Below, one piece after another: positions 1-11,819 of a DNA stretch of 64,000 bases. Position numbers and translations under genes: made by a program. The DNA is taken from assembly GCA_946902985.2 (NCBI GenBank), contig OX336389.2:169270704-169334703 (forward strand). The letters run 5' to 3'. The number at the start of each line of letters is the position of its first letter. The stretch's first letter is position 1. The notes under the pieces were generated by a model, which saw nothing but the letters and a program-made list of their open reading frames with translations, was not told the origin of the DNA and ran no database searches. The DNA is from Meconema thalassinum (taxonomy: Eukaryota; Arthropoda; Insecta; Orthoptera; Tettigoniidae).

Positions 1-364
1 AGGTCAATATAAGGCAAATGTTAAGAAGAACCTCAGTGTACTGCTCGGTTCCAAGCTCTGTGAACTTGCGGGATGAAGGGCAGAGGCAGGGTAGGAGCAG
101 GCGAGAATTGAGAAGCCTGTCGACAGCCCGCCGTGTTACCTGACATTCTCCTCTATTCCAATCCTGCTAACATGGGTCTTTTCTGAAACCAGTGTGGCGT
201 TGGGAATGAGTGACTGAGCCACCGACTAATGTATTTGCTTCTGTTCCTACGCAAGGACCGAGAAACCTCATCACCACCACTACTTATAGTCTGCGATGCA
301 TATTCCTCTCAGGTCCACGCAGCTTAGACCCGAGCAGTAGACTTGAGTTACTCAATACACATAC
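1..364 (-). other. Possible further Plk4 linker exon, unresolved
   Basis: Just past the degron exon, minus-strand open frames are present at about 310-172 and 235-141. The second ends at a donor-like GTCAG|GTAAC. Neither could be joined to the phase of the exon ending at 365 without meeting a stop, and no conserved polo-box motif is visible. Bases 1-140 may be coding or intron. I cannot decide from this window. Confidence 0.25.
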
Positions 365-588
365 CTAGATCTGATGCTAACGGCTTGATGAGGAACACCA
401 AAGTATTCCTGTGATAAGTGTATGTCGTGGTCGAGCCCGTCAGGACTGATGCGTTCCTCCACCACTGGCTCACAATATCCAGGATGATGGATCTTCAATT
501 CAGGCTCACTGACCGTTTGGAAACTGGCTCGCTGAGAGTTGGTGTTTGTAGACATAGTGCCCATACCACTGTCTTCACCCGAACTTCT
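365..588 (-). CDS. Plk4: Plk4 exon: Slimb/beta-TrCP degron and linker
   Basis: After acceptor GCTGACAG the frame reads RSSGEDSGMGTMSTNTNSQR and stays open to a donor-like AG|GTATGT at 365. The segment DSGMGT fits the DSGxxT phosphodegron that PLK4 proteins carry just after the kinase domain. There PLK4 phosphorylates itself and is removed through SCF-Slimb/beta-TrCP. The rest is hydrophilic linker, as expected between kinase and cryptic polo box. The exon starts in phase 0, which fits the end of the previous exon, and ends two bases into a codon. The assignment rests on position, phase and the degron, since the linker itself is poorly conserved. Confidence 0.8.
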
Positions 589-2590
589 CTGTCAGCAAAA
601 ATGAAAAGGTTTCTCAAACATAACCATAACATATCTATTCATACATCAAAGATACATGTTTCACCCTAGCAATTAGGTCTTCGGCAGCCCATAACAAGAA
701 TATATAATGGGAACCGGGACGTGTGAATCTATAGAAAAATGTAGCTTCCGATGTTTAGTTACATATCTCAAAAACTACAATAGATATTTCCTTGAATGTT
801 CTTTGGTATATTTAGAGTACATTCATCATTATTTGGGTAGAATTTGAAGCTTCTATGTTGAATATTTTGTGTCAGAGAGAGTATTACAAAAACATTCTTA
901 AAGAAATATATTGTTAAAAATTCCCTTAACTCATGTCCCTTTTTCTGAGCAAATACTCAAACCAGACCCAACAAACTTTGCATGCATAATATTTAAACCA
1001 TTTTTAAGCTACTGAAGTAAAAGTATTGTTCCATTGTTTACAGGAGTTGAGTATTATTATTTTATTTTTTACAACCTAGTTAAAAACTGAAATTTTCTGT
1101 AAAATTGTCAGTGCTCTTCAAGCTGGGCTCCATGAACTAATCAAGATACCTGAATAAATTTATTTCCACTAGTAGGTCTATATAGGGTTTTAGAGACTAC
1201 CAAGTTTCAAATACATTGATCAGATAGTTTCTGAGAAGATGGTACATGAAGTTTCAAAAAATATGACTTACGGAAAACACAAAAAGAATGTTTGGCAAGT
1301 AGCTACAGTATAGCTTTAAACCTTATGTTTAAACCGAATTTTATTGCATCAAATATCACTTCAGCACAATAATTGAAACACCAAATTCTTCAGGAAAGAT
1401 GGGAGATTTATTTAAGCTAAAAAAAAAATGACAATTTTGAGCCTATCACACGCCCCGGCTATACATAAGTCAACTATCTAATGTCGCATAAGAAAGAAAA
1501 TCTATATTAAATATTGTAATTTAATGTAATACAACATAATGAAAAGAATATCCTTACAAAAAAATATTGAAATATAATGTAGAATTTCTCAGGAAAATTC
1601 CAAAATAAAAATCAGGTAATGTGATCATATCCAAATGCATTGCTCAAGCTGCAAGAGGAAACTGAATAATTTAGAATCGTAATGAACAATGTGTGACGTG
1701 TGTAAATTTTCAGGTGTGAACCAGTAGGTACATTTTGTAGTTGGATTTGTCTTATGTACATTATCTATAAACAACTAAGTGAGCAAGTGTTTGGAATTAA
1801 ATCTGATGTGAAAAGTGTGACCCATAACACATACTACAGAATTTATATGAATAAAAAGAACATCCCTTATTACAAAATATGTAGATGGCTTAACAACACT
1901 TCATTTTTCTGGTTTGTATTAATCCACATAACATTTACACCAAGTGTGTAAAATACAGTAAAGCTTCACATCAGGGCCTGAAGGGAAAAAAAAATGAATG
2001 TGTAAAATTGCATATTTGAAACAGAAAAATGGATAGCCTTTTCTCCAGAACCTCTGAGGAAAACACGAGCAAATTTAAAATAATTTGAAAATGTGAAATG
2101 CAATAAATGTTACTGTACATATGCCAAAAATATTTCATTTGAAAATGAAAGTGTCCAATACAATGTATATACCTAAGGGTACATTACTTTGAATACTACT
2201 TATGACATAATGGTTTGCAAAGGACAGACTTTAGATGTTGATGGATTGAAAGAAAGCATTTCAATGGGTTGGTCAGAATGTCCTTCATAGTCTCACCCAC
2301 ATTCTGCTTGCACTCACTTCTCGAGAACAAAGGGTACATCTCCCCCTCTCAAACCTTCAAACTTTCACTTGCTTGTTTACTGGATTCACAATTTAAAATC
2401 AATTTAAATATATGCTATGTGAGAGAAAAGGTTAATTTATAATTCCATTTGGCATGCACCCTTCGACATCAGTTATGAAGTCAAGATGGCCCTCTGCAAA
2501 ATCTGAGTTTTGACACACCTGATTTACACAGACATCAGTACGGGACAGATGTTGATAAAATATCATTTTTTTTTCTCTCACTTTGAAATG
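589..2590. other. Intron sequence, no recognised feature
   Basis: AT-rich sequence between the degron exon and the RTE insertion. I see no coding exon, terminal repeats or tRNA-like boxes. Confidence 0.5.
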
Positions 2591-3196
2591 ATGCCTGGTA
2601 GTCATCATCATCTTGCACAGTTTTCAGCCACTGGCCGGGTCTGTTTGGAACACAAGCCTCTCCAACGTCTTCTGTCTTCCCACCATCTCTCAGCCTCCAC
2701 CCTTGTCCAGTCTTCTCCTCTCTTCTTCACGCTTTCTTCCACCCCCTTCAGCCACCTGTCTCTCGGTCTCTTTCCTTCCCACTTTGTCTCGTGAACCCTC
2801 CTGGGTATCCTCTTCTCCTCCATTTGTTTTACATGTTCATACCATCTAAGTCTAGATTTCTCTATATCATCCTGTAATGGTTCCTCCTTCATTAATTCTC
2901 TGGTCCTCTCATTTCTTATTCTGTCCATCTTTGTAGCTCCAATACTGCTTCTCAAGAACCTCATCTCACTGGCCTGTATTTTGCTCTCCTCCATTCCTTT
3001 CATAACCCAGGTCTCCGAGGCATACGTCAGGATAGGGACATAGTACGTCCGATATATGATCTTTTTGCTGTTCTGAGGGACATCCTTGCTCCATAACATG
3101 CTTCTCAAACTCCTCCGGAATGCTTCTGCCTGTCTCCCCCGCTCATTTATTTCTCTATCGTTTCTTCCATTATCTTGTATCAGGCTTCCCAGATAC

Positions 3197-4390
3197 TTAA
3201 AACTCTCCACTTTCTTCAGCTGTTCCCCACCAATTGTTATTCCCGTTGTGGTTCTTCTTCCTTGTTGTGATCACCATCTCACTCTTATTTATGCTAAATT
3301 TCATCCCATATCCTTGTATTATTCCTTCCCAAACGTCCAACTGTTCCTGTACCTCCTCCTTGTTTCCCCAAATCATCAAATCATCTGCGAACACCATTGC
3401 TTTCATCTTTCCTTCCCCAATTACTTGTGCCACTCGGGACAATATGTCATCCATCACCACAATGAAAAGTAACGGTGACAGTGTACTTCCTTGTTTCAGG
3501 CCGTTTCTCTGTTCCAACCAGTCCGATCTCTCTCCTCCCACTTTCACACAACTCACACTTCCCTTGTACATCTCCTTTATCCTCTTTATAGTCCATTTCT
3601 CTACTCCTCTATCATCCAGGGACTTCAATACTTTGTTTCTGCATACACTGTCATATGCTTTCTCAATGTTCAGGAAGGCCATCAGTAGATCTGTTCCATA
3701 CTCATAGTGCTGTTCTTGTAACTTCCTTACAGCAAAAATTAAAGCCACTGTGGACCTTCCTGCTCTGAAGCCACGTAGCTCTTCCCTCATCCCTCCTTCT
3801 ACCCTTGTCCTAATCCTCCTTTCCATAACTTTCTCAAAGATCTTTGCACAATGACTCATCAGTGTTATTCCCCGGTAGTTTCTGCATTCAGTTCTACTAC
3901 CTTTCTTGAAGATCGGGACAATTATTCCTTTTTTCCAGTCCTCTGGGGTCTTCCTTTCCTTCCATGCTGTCCTCATCACTCGGTACAACCATTGTATCCC
4001 CACCTCTCCTGCTGCTCTCACCATCTCCACACTCAACTCATCCACACCTGGTGCCTTCCCTCCTTTTATCTTCCTCACTGCATCTTCCACTTCTTTCCAT
4101 GTTAAGTCCTTTTCTGTTTGCAGTTCATCTTCCTCTTCCCCGATTTCTTCGTCCTCGCCGTGGTTTCCATTTGGGTTCAGAAGTTCTTCAAAATATTCTT
4201 TCCACATTTTCTTCAGTTCTTCCCTATTTTCTATCTCTTGTCCCCTTTTGTTCACCATTCTCACATAATCCGCAGGATCCTTCCGGCTCTTATTTTTTAC
4301 CATCCCATACAGGACCTTCTCTGTACCTTCACTATCCTCCTTCATCATCTTTGTCCACTCTTCCATCCACTTTCTTCTCTCCTCAGCCAC
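3197..4390 (-). pseudogene. RTE-like reverse transcriptase remnant (copy 1)
   Basis: A 397-codon open stretch holds the RT core: APGVDELSVEMV, WKKGIIVPIFKKGSR, NYRGITLMS, then the motif A region FLNIEKAYDSV, GLKQGSTLSPLLF and VFADDLMIWG. The polymerase would copy element RNA at a nicked target. Motif A carries Asn where the catalytic Asp is expected, and GFRAGRS is preceded by REELR instead of REEQH. The frame is lost at 3197, and the C-terminal part continues in another frame (3210-2608). Confidence 0.85.
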
Positions 4391-4697
4391 TACTCTCTTC
4401 GCCTCCTTCTTTCTTTCCTTCCTGGTACTCTTCCCTTGTCTCTACCGTCCTATTTTGATACCACCTCCTAAAGGCTCTATTCTTTCCCCTCACTATATCT
4501 TTTGTCTTCTCATTCCACCATGGTGTTTCCTTCCACCTCTTCTTACTACTTGTCCTCCCACATACTGCTTCTGCTGCACCTACTAGTGTATTCTTAAATC
4601 AAGCCCATTCCTCTTCCACCCCTCTTTCTTCATCTGTTGGAATTCCTTCCTTTACCATTTTGAGATACTCGACCCTTCTATCCCCTTCTTTCAGTTT

Positions 4698-5505
4698 CTA
4701 TATCCTTATACGTCTTTCCTGGTTCTCAGTCCCTTTCTTCTCCTTACTCCCTCTCAGGTTCATTACCAGCAATCGATGGTCGCTATCCAGGTTCTCCGAT
4801 GGTATAACCTTGATGTCCGTGATGTTCTTATTTAGTTCTTTCTCATACAGTATATAGTCGACCACCGACTTCCTGGTCAAGTCATCACTGTACCATGTGA
4901 TTGTGCGGCTCACTCTTTTTTTGAACCAGGAGTTCCCAACTAACAGGCTGTTCCTCTGGCAGAAGTCCAACAGTCTCTTTCCTTCCTCATTTCTTCTGCC
5001 CCAACCCTCTGGTCCTAAAACACTCTCATAACCTTGTCTTTCTCTTCCTACATGGGCATTGCTTCTGCAATTCCTCTTCAAACTCCTCCTTCTCTTCAGA
5101 GGCGCAGCTTACTTGTGGAGCATACACTTGCACTATTTCTACGGTCTCTCCCCTCAGTGCTACTTTCACTTTCATCATCCTATCACTTATTCTCCTCACT
5201 TCTTCTTTTAAACCATCTCGTACTACTACTCCCACACCATTCCTCTTTCCCTCTTTATTCCCACTCCAGTACAGTCTATAGCCTTTTCTCAGTTCTCTCC
5301 TTCCTTCCCCTTTCCACTTTGTTTCAGCCAATCCCAATAAATCCAACTTCCTTCTTTCCATCATATCCACTATCTCCTCCATCTTCCCCGTCAGAGTTCT
5401 TATGTTTAAAGTTCCAAATCTTAGTCCGTGTGTACAGCCGTGACGTCGTCTAATATATCCATCATGTCCGAGGCTCGTTTCATTCTTGAAAGCATTTGGT
5501 TTCAT
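4698..5505 (-). pseudogene. RTE-like APE endonuclease remnant (copy 1)
   Basis: Two overlapping frames (5505-5026 and 5081-4698) together carry the endonuclease motifs: LRFGTLNIRTLTGKMEEIV at the start, GLAETKW with the metal-binding Glu, VYAPQ, a damaged GDFNAHVG (only NAHVG remains), VVDYILY and DSDHRLLV. The frame break falls in the FNAHVG region, so the nuclease is not intact. Confidence 0.8.
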
Positions 5506-5880
5506 CCACTACTGGCTTGCTGGGCCTATCGTAGCTTCACCAGAGCCCCGTTAGCTGTCACTTTTCAGGGTTCCTGTAGGACCTTCACAGCTACCGTAAC
5601 GGTCCTGGGGCACACGAAGTCCCCACTGTACTTCGCCCCTACAGGCAATCCCCTACTTTGTGCCGTTGCCCGTCTCCCACGACGTGGACGAGGGGTTGGA
5701 CTTATGCCTGGTAGTATAGTAGTCAATTCTATATGACGAAAAATAATAACATTTGCAGGCTGCATTACTTTGCTTTCTATTTCTCTTCTATCTTTTGCCA
5801 ATTTCATCTTAATCAACAACTTTAAGGCATCATATACTAATTTGAAGAATTCTAATGCATTGCTAATTAAGATGTTAAAT

Positions 5881-6025
5881 ATACATCCACTACTGGCTTG
5901 CTGGGCCTATCGTAGCTTCACCAGAGCCCCGTTAGCCGTCACTTTTCAGGGTACCTGTAGGACCTTCACAGCTACCGTAACGGTCCCGGGGCACACTAAG
6001 TCCCCACTGTACTTCACCCCTAACA
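5881..6025 (-). repeat. Second copy of the RTE 5' leader segment
   Basis: About 140 bases match 5503-5640 (the 5' leader of copy 1) at about 95% by eye, in the same orientation, about 380 bases away. The match begins at ATCCACTACTGGCTTGCTGG and ends at CCCCACTGTACTTC. It abuts the RNase-H LINE directly at about 6026. Confidence 0.75.
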
Positions 6026-8313
6026 AAAGGGAAAGTGTTCTTGCAGTTTTCATCGATTTTAAAGGAGCCTATGATACTGTATGGCGAAACATGCTGCTAA
6101 AGAAACTTATCAACTTCAAAGTAAATGGATGTATGTTAAACTGGTTTTCAAGATTCCTTTCACAAAGAATGATCAATGTTCGTTACAACAACAAAACTTC
6201 AGGTTGCAAGCAATCAAAACTAGGCCTCCCACAAGGAGCTGTATCAAGCACAACTTTATTCAATGTGTACATCAACTATCTTCCAAAAACAATAAAGAAA
6301 GTAGGTAATGTGAATATCAGCATGTTTGCAGACGATGTTATCATTTGGGCCACAGCACGTAACAGCCCAAATTAGCAAATGCTTCTTGAACACAGAATGA
6401 ACCAGGCACTTATGAAAATCCACAGCCTGCTTCCAGTCTCCGACCGGGTCAGGAATGGAATGAATGAAGCCCCAATTTAGCGGCGAGGATATGAACTGTG
6501 CCGGCTGCCGAGGCCTGACGCACTCCTCTGGGGCAATGATTAAATGAATGACAGATGAAATGAAATGATAGCGGAGAGTGTTGCTGGAATGAAATTTTGA
6601 CAGGGAAAACCGGAGTACCCGGAGAAAAACCTGTCTGCCTCCGTTTTGTCCAGCACAGATCTCACATGGAGTGACCGGGATTTGAACCACGGACCCAGCG
6701 GTGAGAGGCCGGCGGAACCAGGCACTTATAAAACTCAAAAACTGGACTGAAAACAATAATATGGAAATCAATACTACCAAAACAGTATACCAGTTTTTCT
6801 CCCTGAGACACCACAATCCAACTTTTTGTCTCAAATTTAGTAATCAAGACCTTCCAAAAAGTGAAAGTACAAAGTACCTAGGTATCATCATGGACAAGAA
6901 GCTGAACTGGACCAAACACATAAAACATGTGGAGGATAAGGTAAGCAAACGGATGAAATTACTGAAGAGACTAGCAGGAGCTACTTGGGGAGCACTCAAG
7001 ACACACTCAACAAAACCTACAATACTTACATCAAACCTATCATAAAATATGGTAGTGAAGTACTCTCTACAGCACCCCAGTCAAACATTGATCGCCTCGA
7101 GAGGTGTTAGAATAATGCCCTACGAATCACAACAGGTGCAATAAAAACCACACCTATAACCGCCTTGAATTATATACCCACAACTTACCAATAGAAGAAG
7201 AGGTGAAACATCAAACAGCCAATGCATATCTCAGTATACAAAGACTACCTCAAATGACATGGATCAAAAAAAATAGTTTCTAGCCCCAATCTTAAAACAC
7301 AAAAAGATGCCTTAAGTCTCGCCAAAGAATATATCAATAAGAGCAATCTGCAAATAAAACTTGAACCACTCTGTATGCCAGTCAACCCCATTGAATATAT
7401 ACAAGTGACTACAGATCTTACTTTGTTAGAAGAGGTCTGCAAGAAAGACTCTTCACCACAAGATCTAAAACAACTGGCCCTCTGTACAATAGAAGAAAGA
7501 TATCCATCTAATCAATGGCTAAAAATATTTTCAGATGGCTCACAAGACAAAGAAAATAGAACTGGAGCAGGAATACATTCATCTCTCTTCTCACTCTACT
7601 TCCCAGTAGGCCAAAACAAAACAAACTTTGATGCTGAGATAAGAGCAATTTCACATGCACTCCATCAGTTATTAGGCAGAAACATTGATTATCAAAGATG
7701 CGTTATCATTACAGATTCAAAAGCAGCCATCCAAGCCATCTCGTCAAATTATAAGCCCCAAAATAAAGAACTGAAAGACATTTTTTTGTATGATAAAAAC
7801 CCTTCAAAGACTCCACAAACAGATCTCATTGCAGTGGATCCCTTCTCATGTTGGAATAGCAGGAAATGAAGAGGCAGACAGATTAGCAAAAAAAGGTACC
7901 ACACTACAACAACCTGTCAGACTGATTTTATGTCAGCAAAAAGGATCTTGAAAAATACTATCAAAAACAGGTATGAAGAAATGGCAAAGAAAACCGCAGA
8001 AACCAAATTATGGAAAGACATTGATGCTAAATGGGATTAATATAAATTAACACCAAGAAGAGAAGCTGTAGCCTTCTTCAGACTTAACACTGGCCACGAC
8101 TGCCTTGCAGTTCATCTGAAACGAATCAACATCCTGAGATCTGAAGAATGCACACTTTGTCACGAACCTGGAAGTAAAATGGATAAGGGGCACCTGCTAC
8201 ATTACAACAAACTTGATGCGACTGCTAGAACTTCAGGAAACCTCACACAACTCTATTGGAACGCAAGAAAGCTGATGGATTGGAATCCGGGCTAGCCATA
8301 GGAAACAACAACA
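6026..8313 (+). mobile_element. LINE with RNase H domain, copy 1 (degraded)
   Basis: The plus-strand remnant runs RT, RNase H, C-terminal domain. RT motifs are VFIDFKGAYDTVWRN, LGLPQGAVSSTTLFNVYIN and MFADDVIIW (6026-6375). After a SINE insertion it resumes at 6730 with KYLGIIMDKKLNWTKHIKH. RNase H follows at 7500-7790 (IFSDGSQ, DAEIRAI, ITDSKAAIQAI). The C-terminal CTLCHEPGSKMDKGHLLH region is near 8145-8215. The tail is (AAC)n. An RNase H domain behind the RT points to the I/R1/LOA type of elements. Several stops and shifts are present. Confidence 0.82.
6414..6714 (-). mobile_element. tRNA-derived SINE (family A), copy 1
   Basis: A 301-bp SINE lies in the LINE, bounded by a perfect 15-bp repeat GAACCAGGCACTTAT at 6399-6413 and 6715-6729. 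On the minus strand it has a B-box-like GGTTCAAATCC near its head and ends in GTGGATTTTCAT. The family matches 12263-12595. Confidence 0.88.
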
Positions 8314-8377
8314 ACATCCAACATGGCCAAGTAAACTGATCAGTACTAAGTCGTGAATAAGAAAAGGGTCGAGGTTT

Positions 8378-8776
8378 ACCGTATTTCCTCACATATTCGT
8401 GGCCATAGCACAATCGTCGCACCCTACTTTAAAAAGAAAATTGTATTAAAAAATGTAATTGTATAATCGTTGTGTACCACATTCGTATTTGTGGACCAGT
8501 TGGGTGCACATGCTGCCGCGAGCTTATAACCTGGCGTGACCGTGTCAGAAGAAAGGAGTCCCTGACTTTGTGCTTGTGGGCTATGATGTACGCTATGTGA
8601 GCGGTCGGCATCATCAAATAGTACATTCGTAACTATGCGCTGATTTGTTGCACACGCTGCCGCAAGCTTATAACCTGGCATGGCCATGTTAGAAGAAAGG
8701 AGTCTGGAGTGTTCTCTGATTTCAAAATTGTTTGCTAATCCACGATGAGCAAGTATTCAAGTTACACTGCATTATA
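8378..8776. repeat. Pogo-like terminus and 160-bp tandem repeat
   Basis: At 8379 a terminus TACCGTATTTCCTCAC resembles the pogo-type TIRs elsewhere in the window. Behind it, a segment containing GCTGCCGC(G/A)AGCTTATAACC and AGAAGAAAGGAGTC occurs twice (about 8510-8570 and 8650-8705). The partner terminus was not found. A Tc1 element is inserted at 8777. Confidence 0.5.
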
Positions 8777-10176
8777 CACTGCCAGAAAGAAAAAAAAAAG
8801 GTCACCCTTTTAGAGGTTACCAAATCACTCAAGATTTATTGTGGCAACAGTGCATATGGAGTACATAAAATGATTTAAATATACAGATCAATAGCACAAG
8901 TAGTTCAGAGATACCAGGTATCGACCCATGCTGTAACACCCATATTAGTATGAGGTGTAGCCTCCATGGGCGGCAATGCAGGCACTGACTCTTACATCCA
9001 GTCGATCATACAGATGGCGAATACTGTCTTAGGATACGTTATTCCACGCCTGCTCGACCTGTTCACACAGTTCTGTAAGAGTTGTGGGTGGACGAGTTGC
9101 ACGAGTCACTTGTCGGCCCATCATGTCCCACATGTGCTCGATTGTCGACAAGTCCGGCGATCGTGCTGGCCAGTGAAGTGGCATCACATTGAGTTGCACG
9201 GGCAGTGTGTGTGGGCGAGCATTAACCTGTTGGAACAACACATCCCCTTCCTGTTGCAAGAACGGCAAAAGAATTGGTCTAACAACATCCTGCACATACC
9301 GAACGCTCGGTAGTGTTCCCTCCAAAACACCAAAGGTGAACGAGAGCTGTAGCTTATCACACCCCAGATCATAAGGCCTGGTGTGGGGCCGGTGTGTCTT
9401 GGACGAATGCACTCTACGAGACGGTGCTCACCAGGTTAACATCGAACGCGCCAACGACCATCACTTGAGTGCAGGCAGAATCTGCTTTCATCGCTGAAGA
9501 CCACGGCGTGCCATTCCATCTTCCAAGTGATCCTCTGACAGCACCAGTCGAGCCGTGCACGTCGATGCTGTGGCGTGAGTGGAAGACGGGCTAGAGGTGT
9601 GCGTGCCCGTAGTACCACTGCTAGTAACCGGTTCGCAACAGTTCGTGTTGACACTTCTGGGCTCACAAACCCTCGTATCTGTGCTGTGGTAGCTGTACGA
9701 TCTGCCATTGCTGGCCTTATAATACGACGAATCTGGCGGACGTCTGTGCTGCGTGGATGTCCTGAACCTTGTCTACGGGTGTGAGAATGTTCACGTGACT
9801 ACTGATACCAGCATCTCTGCACAACGGACACAACAAGTCCAACTTGAGTGGCAATTCTCCGAAAGGACCATCCCGCCACTCGAAAGGCCACAATTTGAAC
9901 CCTTTCAAACTCGCTCAGTCGGCTGTAGGAAGCACGAGTGCATCTCCGTGGTATTGTACCAACTTGCATCACACAATGGGCAGTATGGCTGTGAGCTTTC
10001 CCTATTAAATGGTAGACACAGATGGTGCTCTGGTAGCTATACCACTACGCTATCTGTTAGCGGATGACGTTGAAACCCTTATTAGTACATCTACTATCCA
10101 CCAGGTGGCATCTGCAGTCATCTGATCAAAAACAACGTCGTCTATTCAGGTGACTTAATTTTTTCCCCCGGCAGTG
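8777..10176 (-). mobile_element. Tc1-type transposon, defective copy
   Basis: A 1.4-kb element flanked by TA has terminal inverted repeats beginning CACTGCC and ending GGCAGTG, with GTCACC inside. The minus strand carries a degraded Tc1 transposase. Frame 9708-9436 has TATTAQIRGFVSPEVSTRTV and VVFSDESRF, holding the first catalytic Asp. Frame 9412-9029 has VLFQQVNARPH and WPARSPDLSTIEHMWD, holding the Glu. The second catalytic Asp of FQQDNARPH is Val here, so the protein would be inactive even without the frame breaks. Confidence 0.9.
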
Positions 10177-11042
10177 TATAAACTAGCGGCGATAAGGTAC
10201 GCCAAAACACGCGGAAATAGGGCTGCAGGCAGCGAGTCTTGCTCTTCAGCATTCATTTCAACAATCCAACAGCACTTCCTTCCATATGACATTTGCTGTT
10301 CGCATGTCTTCATGCTAATGACCTGAACAGGCAGTCCTGAGATTTATATGTGGTTTCTTTTTACAGGCAAGAAAACATTGATTAATTAAATTTTTGCAAG
10401 TGCATATTGGATGTGTGATTAGGATAATTCACAAGTATGGTTGTTATTATTACATATAATATTCAATCGCTCAAAAATGATTATATGGTATTCTATATGT
10501 TTCTCACAAGCACATCTGCACATGTGAGAGTCCATCGAGTGTGGTTTATACTCTCTTGAAATCGGTTCAGCTGTATAGCTAACGTTATTATACTGTAAGA
10601 TTACTCATAATAATTCCTAACACTGTAGCAAAGCTCAAGTAAACTTCCTGTTGGAATAGCCAAAACTGCTTCTGAACAAAAAGTGCACTCATTCTTTGCA
10701 TGAGCGCCTGGACATGTTTTGGAGAGAACCCTCTCTATTTTATTCTGCTGGATTTTTTTTTATAGCATGTTGCGACAAATTTAATACATATTTTACATCC
10801 TGAAATTTTAGCCACATTTATTTTTGTCAGCAGCTACCTATACTCGAATACCACCCGCACATTTTTAAACAAATTCGGACGTGAAAAATTGGGGTGCGGG
10901 TCTTATTTGAGCCATCCAAATTTTAAAGATTTAAATTGCCCACCGCGCGTGATATAGGGTGTTGCGAGTATCCGCTAGATGATGCTAGCCTTCTTCCGGC
11001 TATCACTTTGTTTTATCGTAAGCACACGGTGTCATACATACT

Positions 11043-11818
11043 ACGTTTACACGGCGAACTCAAATCGATTTGAATACGATCCTGTTTTCAGTACGATGCC
11101 TGTTTACATGAGCAGTTTCAGTTCGTATTGAAATCTATTTCAATACGGTATATAAATTATGGTGGACAACCTGCAGTTATGTTGGCTAACTCATATTAAA
11201 CAGCAAAATATAAAGGACCCGAAATTATCATCCGAAGTTTATTTTGAAGTTAGTAAACATAAAAAATGGATACGCAAAACACTTTGATGTTGTTTGTTCT
11301 AAACAAGTTTATGTTCAGTTTAATAATGATAAAATGTTATTGGTTTTACGTCCCTTTCAACTACTGAAGCATAAAGCTTGTAGAGACGCCGGGCTGCCAG
11401 AATGTTGCCCCGAATGAGACCTGTAACATGCCACAATTTACGTACGGATACACCAGACATTAAAGGTAAAAATGACAAAAATACATAAACGCTAAAAACA
11501 CGTGCAAACAAACTACGTTTATCAACCATGACAGGAACACAGACAGTAAGAATATGGGCAGAAAGTAAAACAAACGATTTGAGGGTCAGGCGACACGAGA
11601 GTAGGCCTAAATTAGTTTAAAAACGTAATACAAGAATGTGCAGAATCGCTTTCAATACGATACGGGTTTAAGTGTTCCTGAACACCAGTTTGGATACGAT
11701 CCGATCCCACAATTTTACTGTATCGACATTGAAACTCAATACGATCCGAGTCCCGTTAAATGAGGGCATTCAATACGCCAAGTGTACTCAAATCAATTCG
11801 AGTTTGCCATGTAAACGT
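11043..11818. mobile_element. Small TIR element nested in the pogo element
   Basis: Ends of about 30 bp are imperfect inverted repeats (left ACGTTTACACGGCGAACTC; right reads GAGTTTGCCATGTAAACGT). Inside are several further copies of CAATACGATCC-like motifs near both ends. No transposase is visible. I could not settle the target duplication. Confidence 0.6.
11330..11460 (+). repeat. SINE fragment (GTTATTGGTTTTACG family)
   Basis: The sequence ATGTTATTGGTTTTACGTCC opens a fragment that continues with GAGACGCCGGGCTGCCAGAATG. The same opening appears at the very end of the window (63984-64000), so it is a repeated family. Confidence 0.55.
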
Positions 11819-11819
11819 C

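Larger units (their letters stand above)
2603..5703 (-). mobile_element. RTE-like LINE, full-length copy 1
   Basis: A 3.1-kb non-LTR retrotransposon on the minus strand is flanked by a 12-bp direct repeat ATGCCTGGTAGT at 2591-2602 and 5704-5715. Its 3' end is a short (GAT)n tail, as in RTE-type elements. The 5' end holds an APE-type endonuclease (LAETKW, VYAPQ, SDHRLL), followed by a reverse transcriptase with KGGKAPGVDEL, a GFRAGRS motif, FADD, and a C-terminal RLRWYEHVKQMEEKRIP region. The TSD at the far end of the 5' leader argues that this copy is complete in length. Frames change several times, so it is dead. The motif A residue, D in copies 2 and 3, is N here (FLNIEKAYD). Confidence 0.88.

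Noticed and set aside
3086..5453. Long plus-strand open frames opposite the RTE element (Ser/Leu/Pro-rich)
   Set aside because: They are antisense shadows of the minus-strand RT and endonuclease. The same shadows recur at 47844-49824 and 57092-58741.
6256..6847. Minus-strand open frames at 6256-6847
   Set aside because: They run across the SINE and antisense to the RNase-H LINE. The apparent peptide is SINE sequence.
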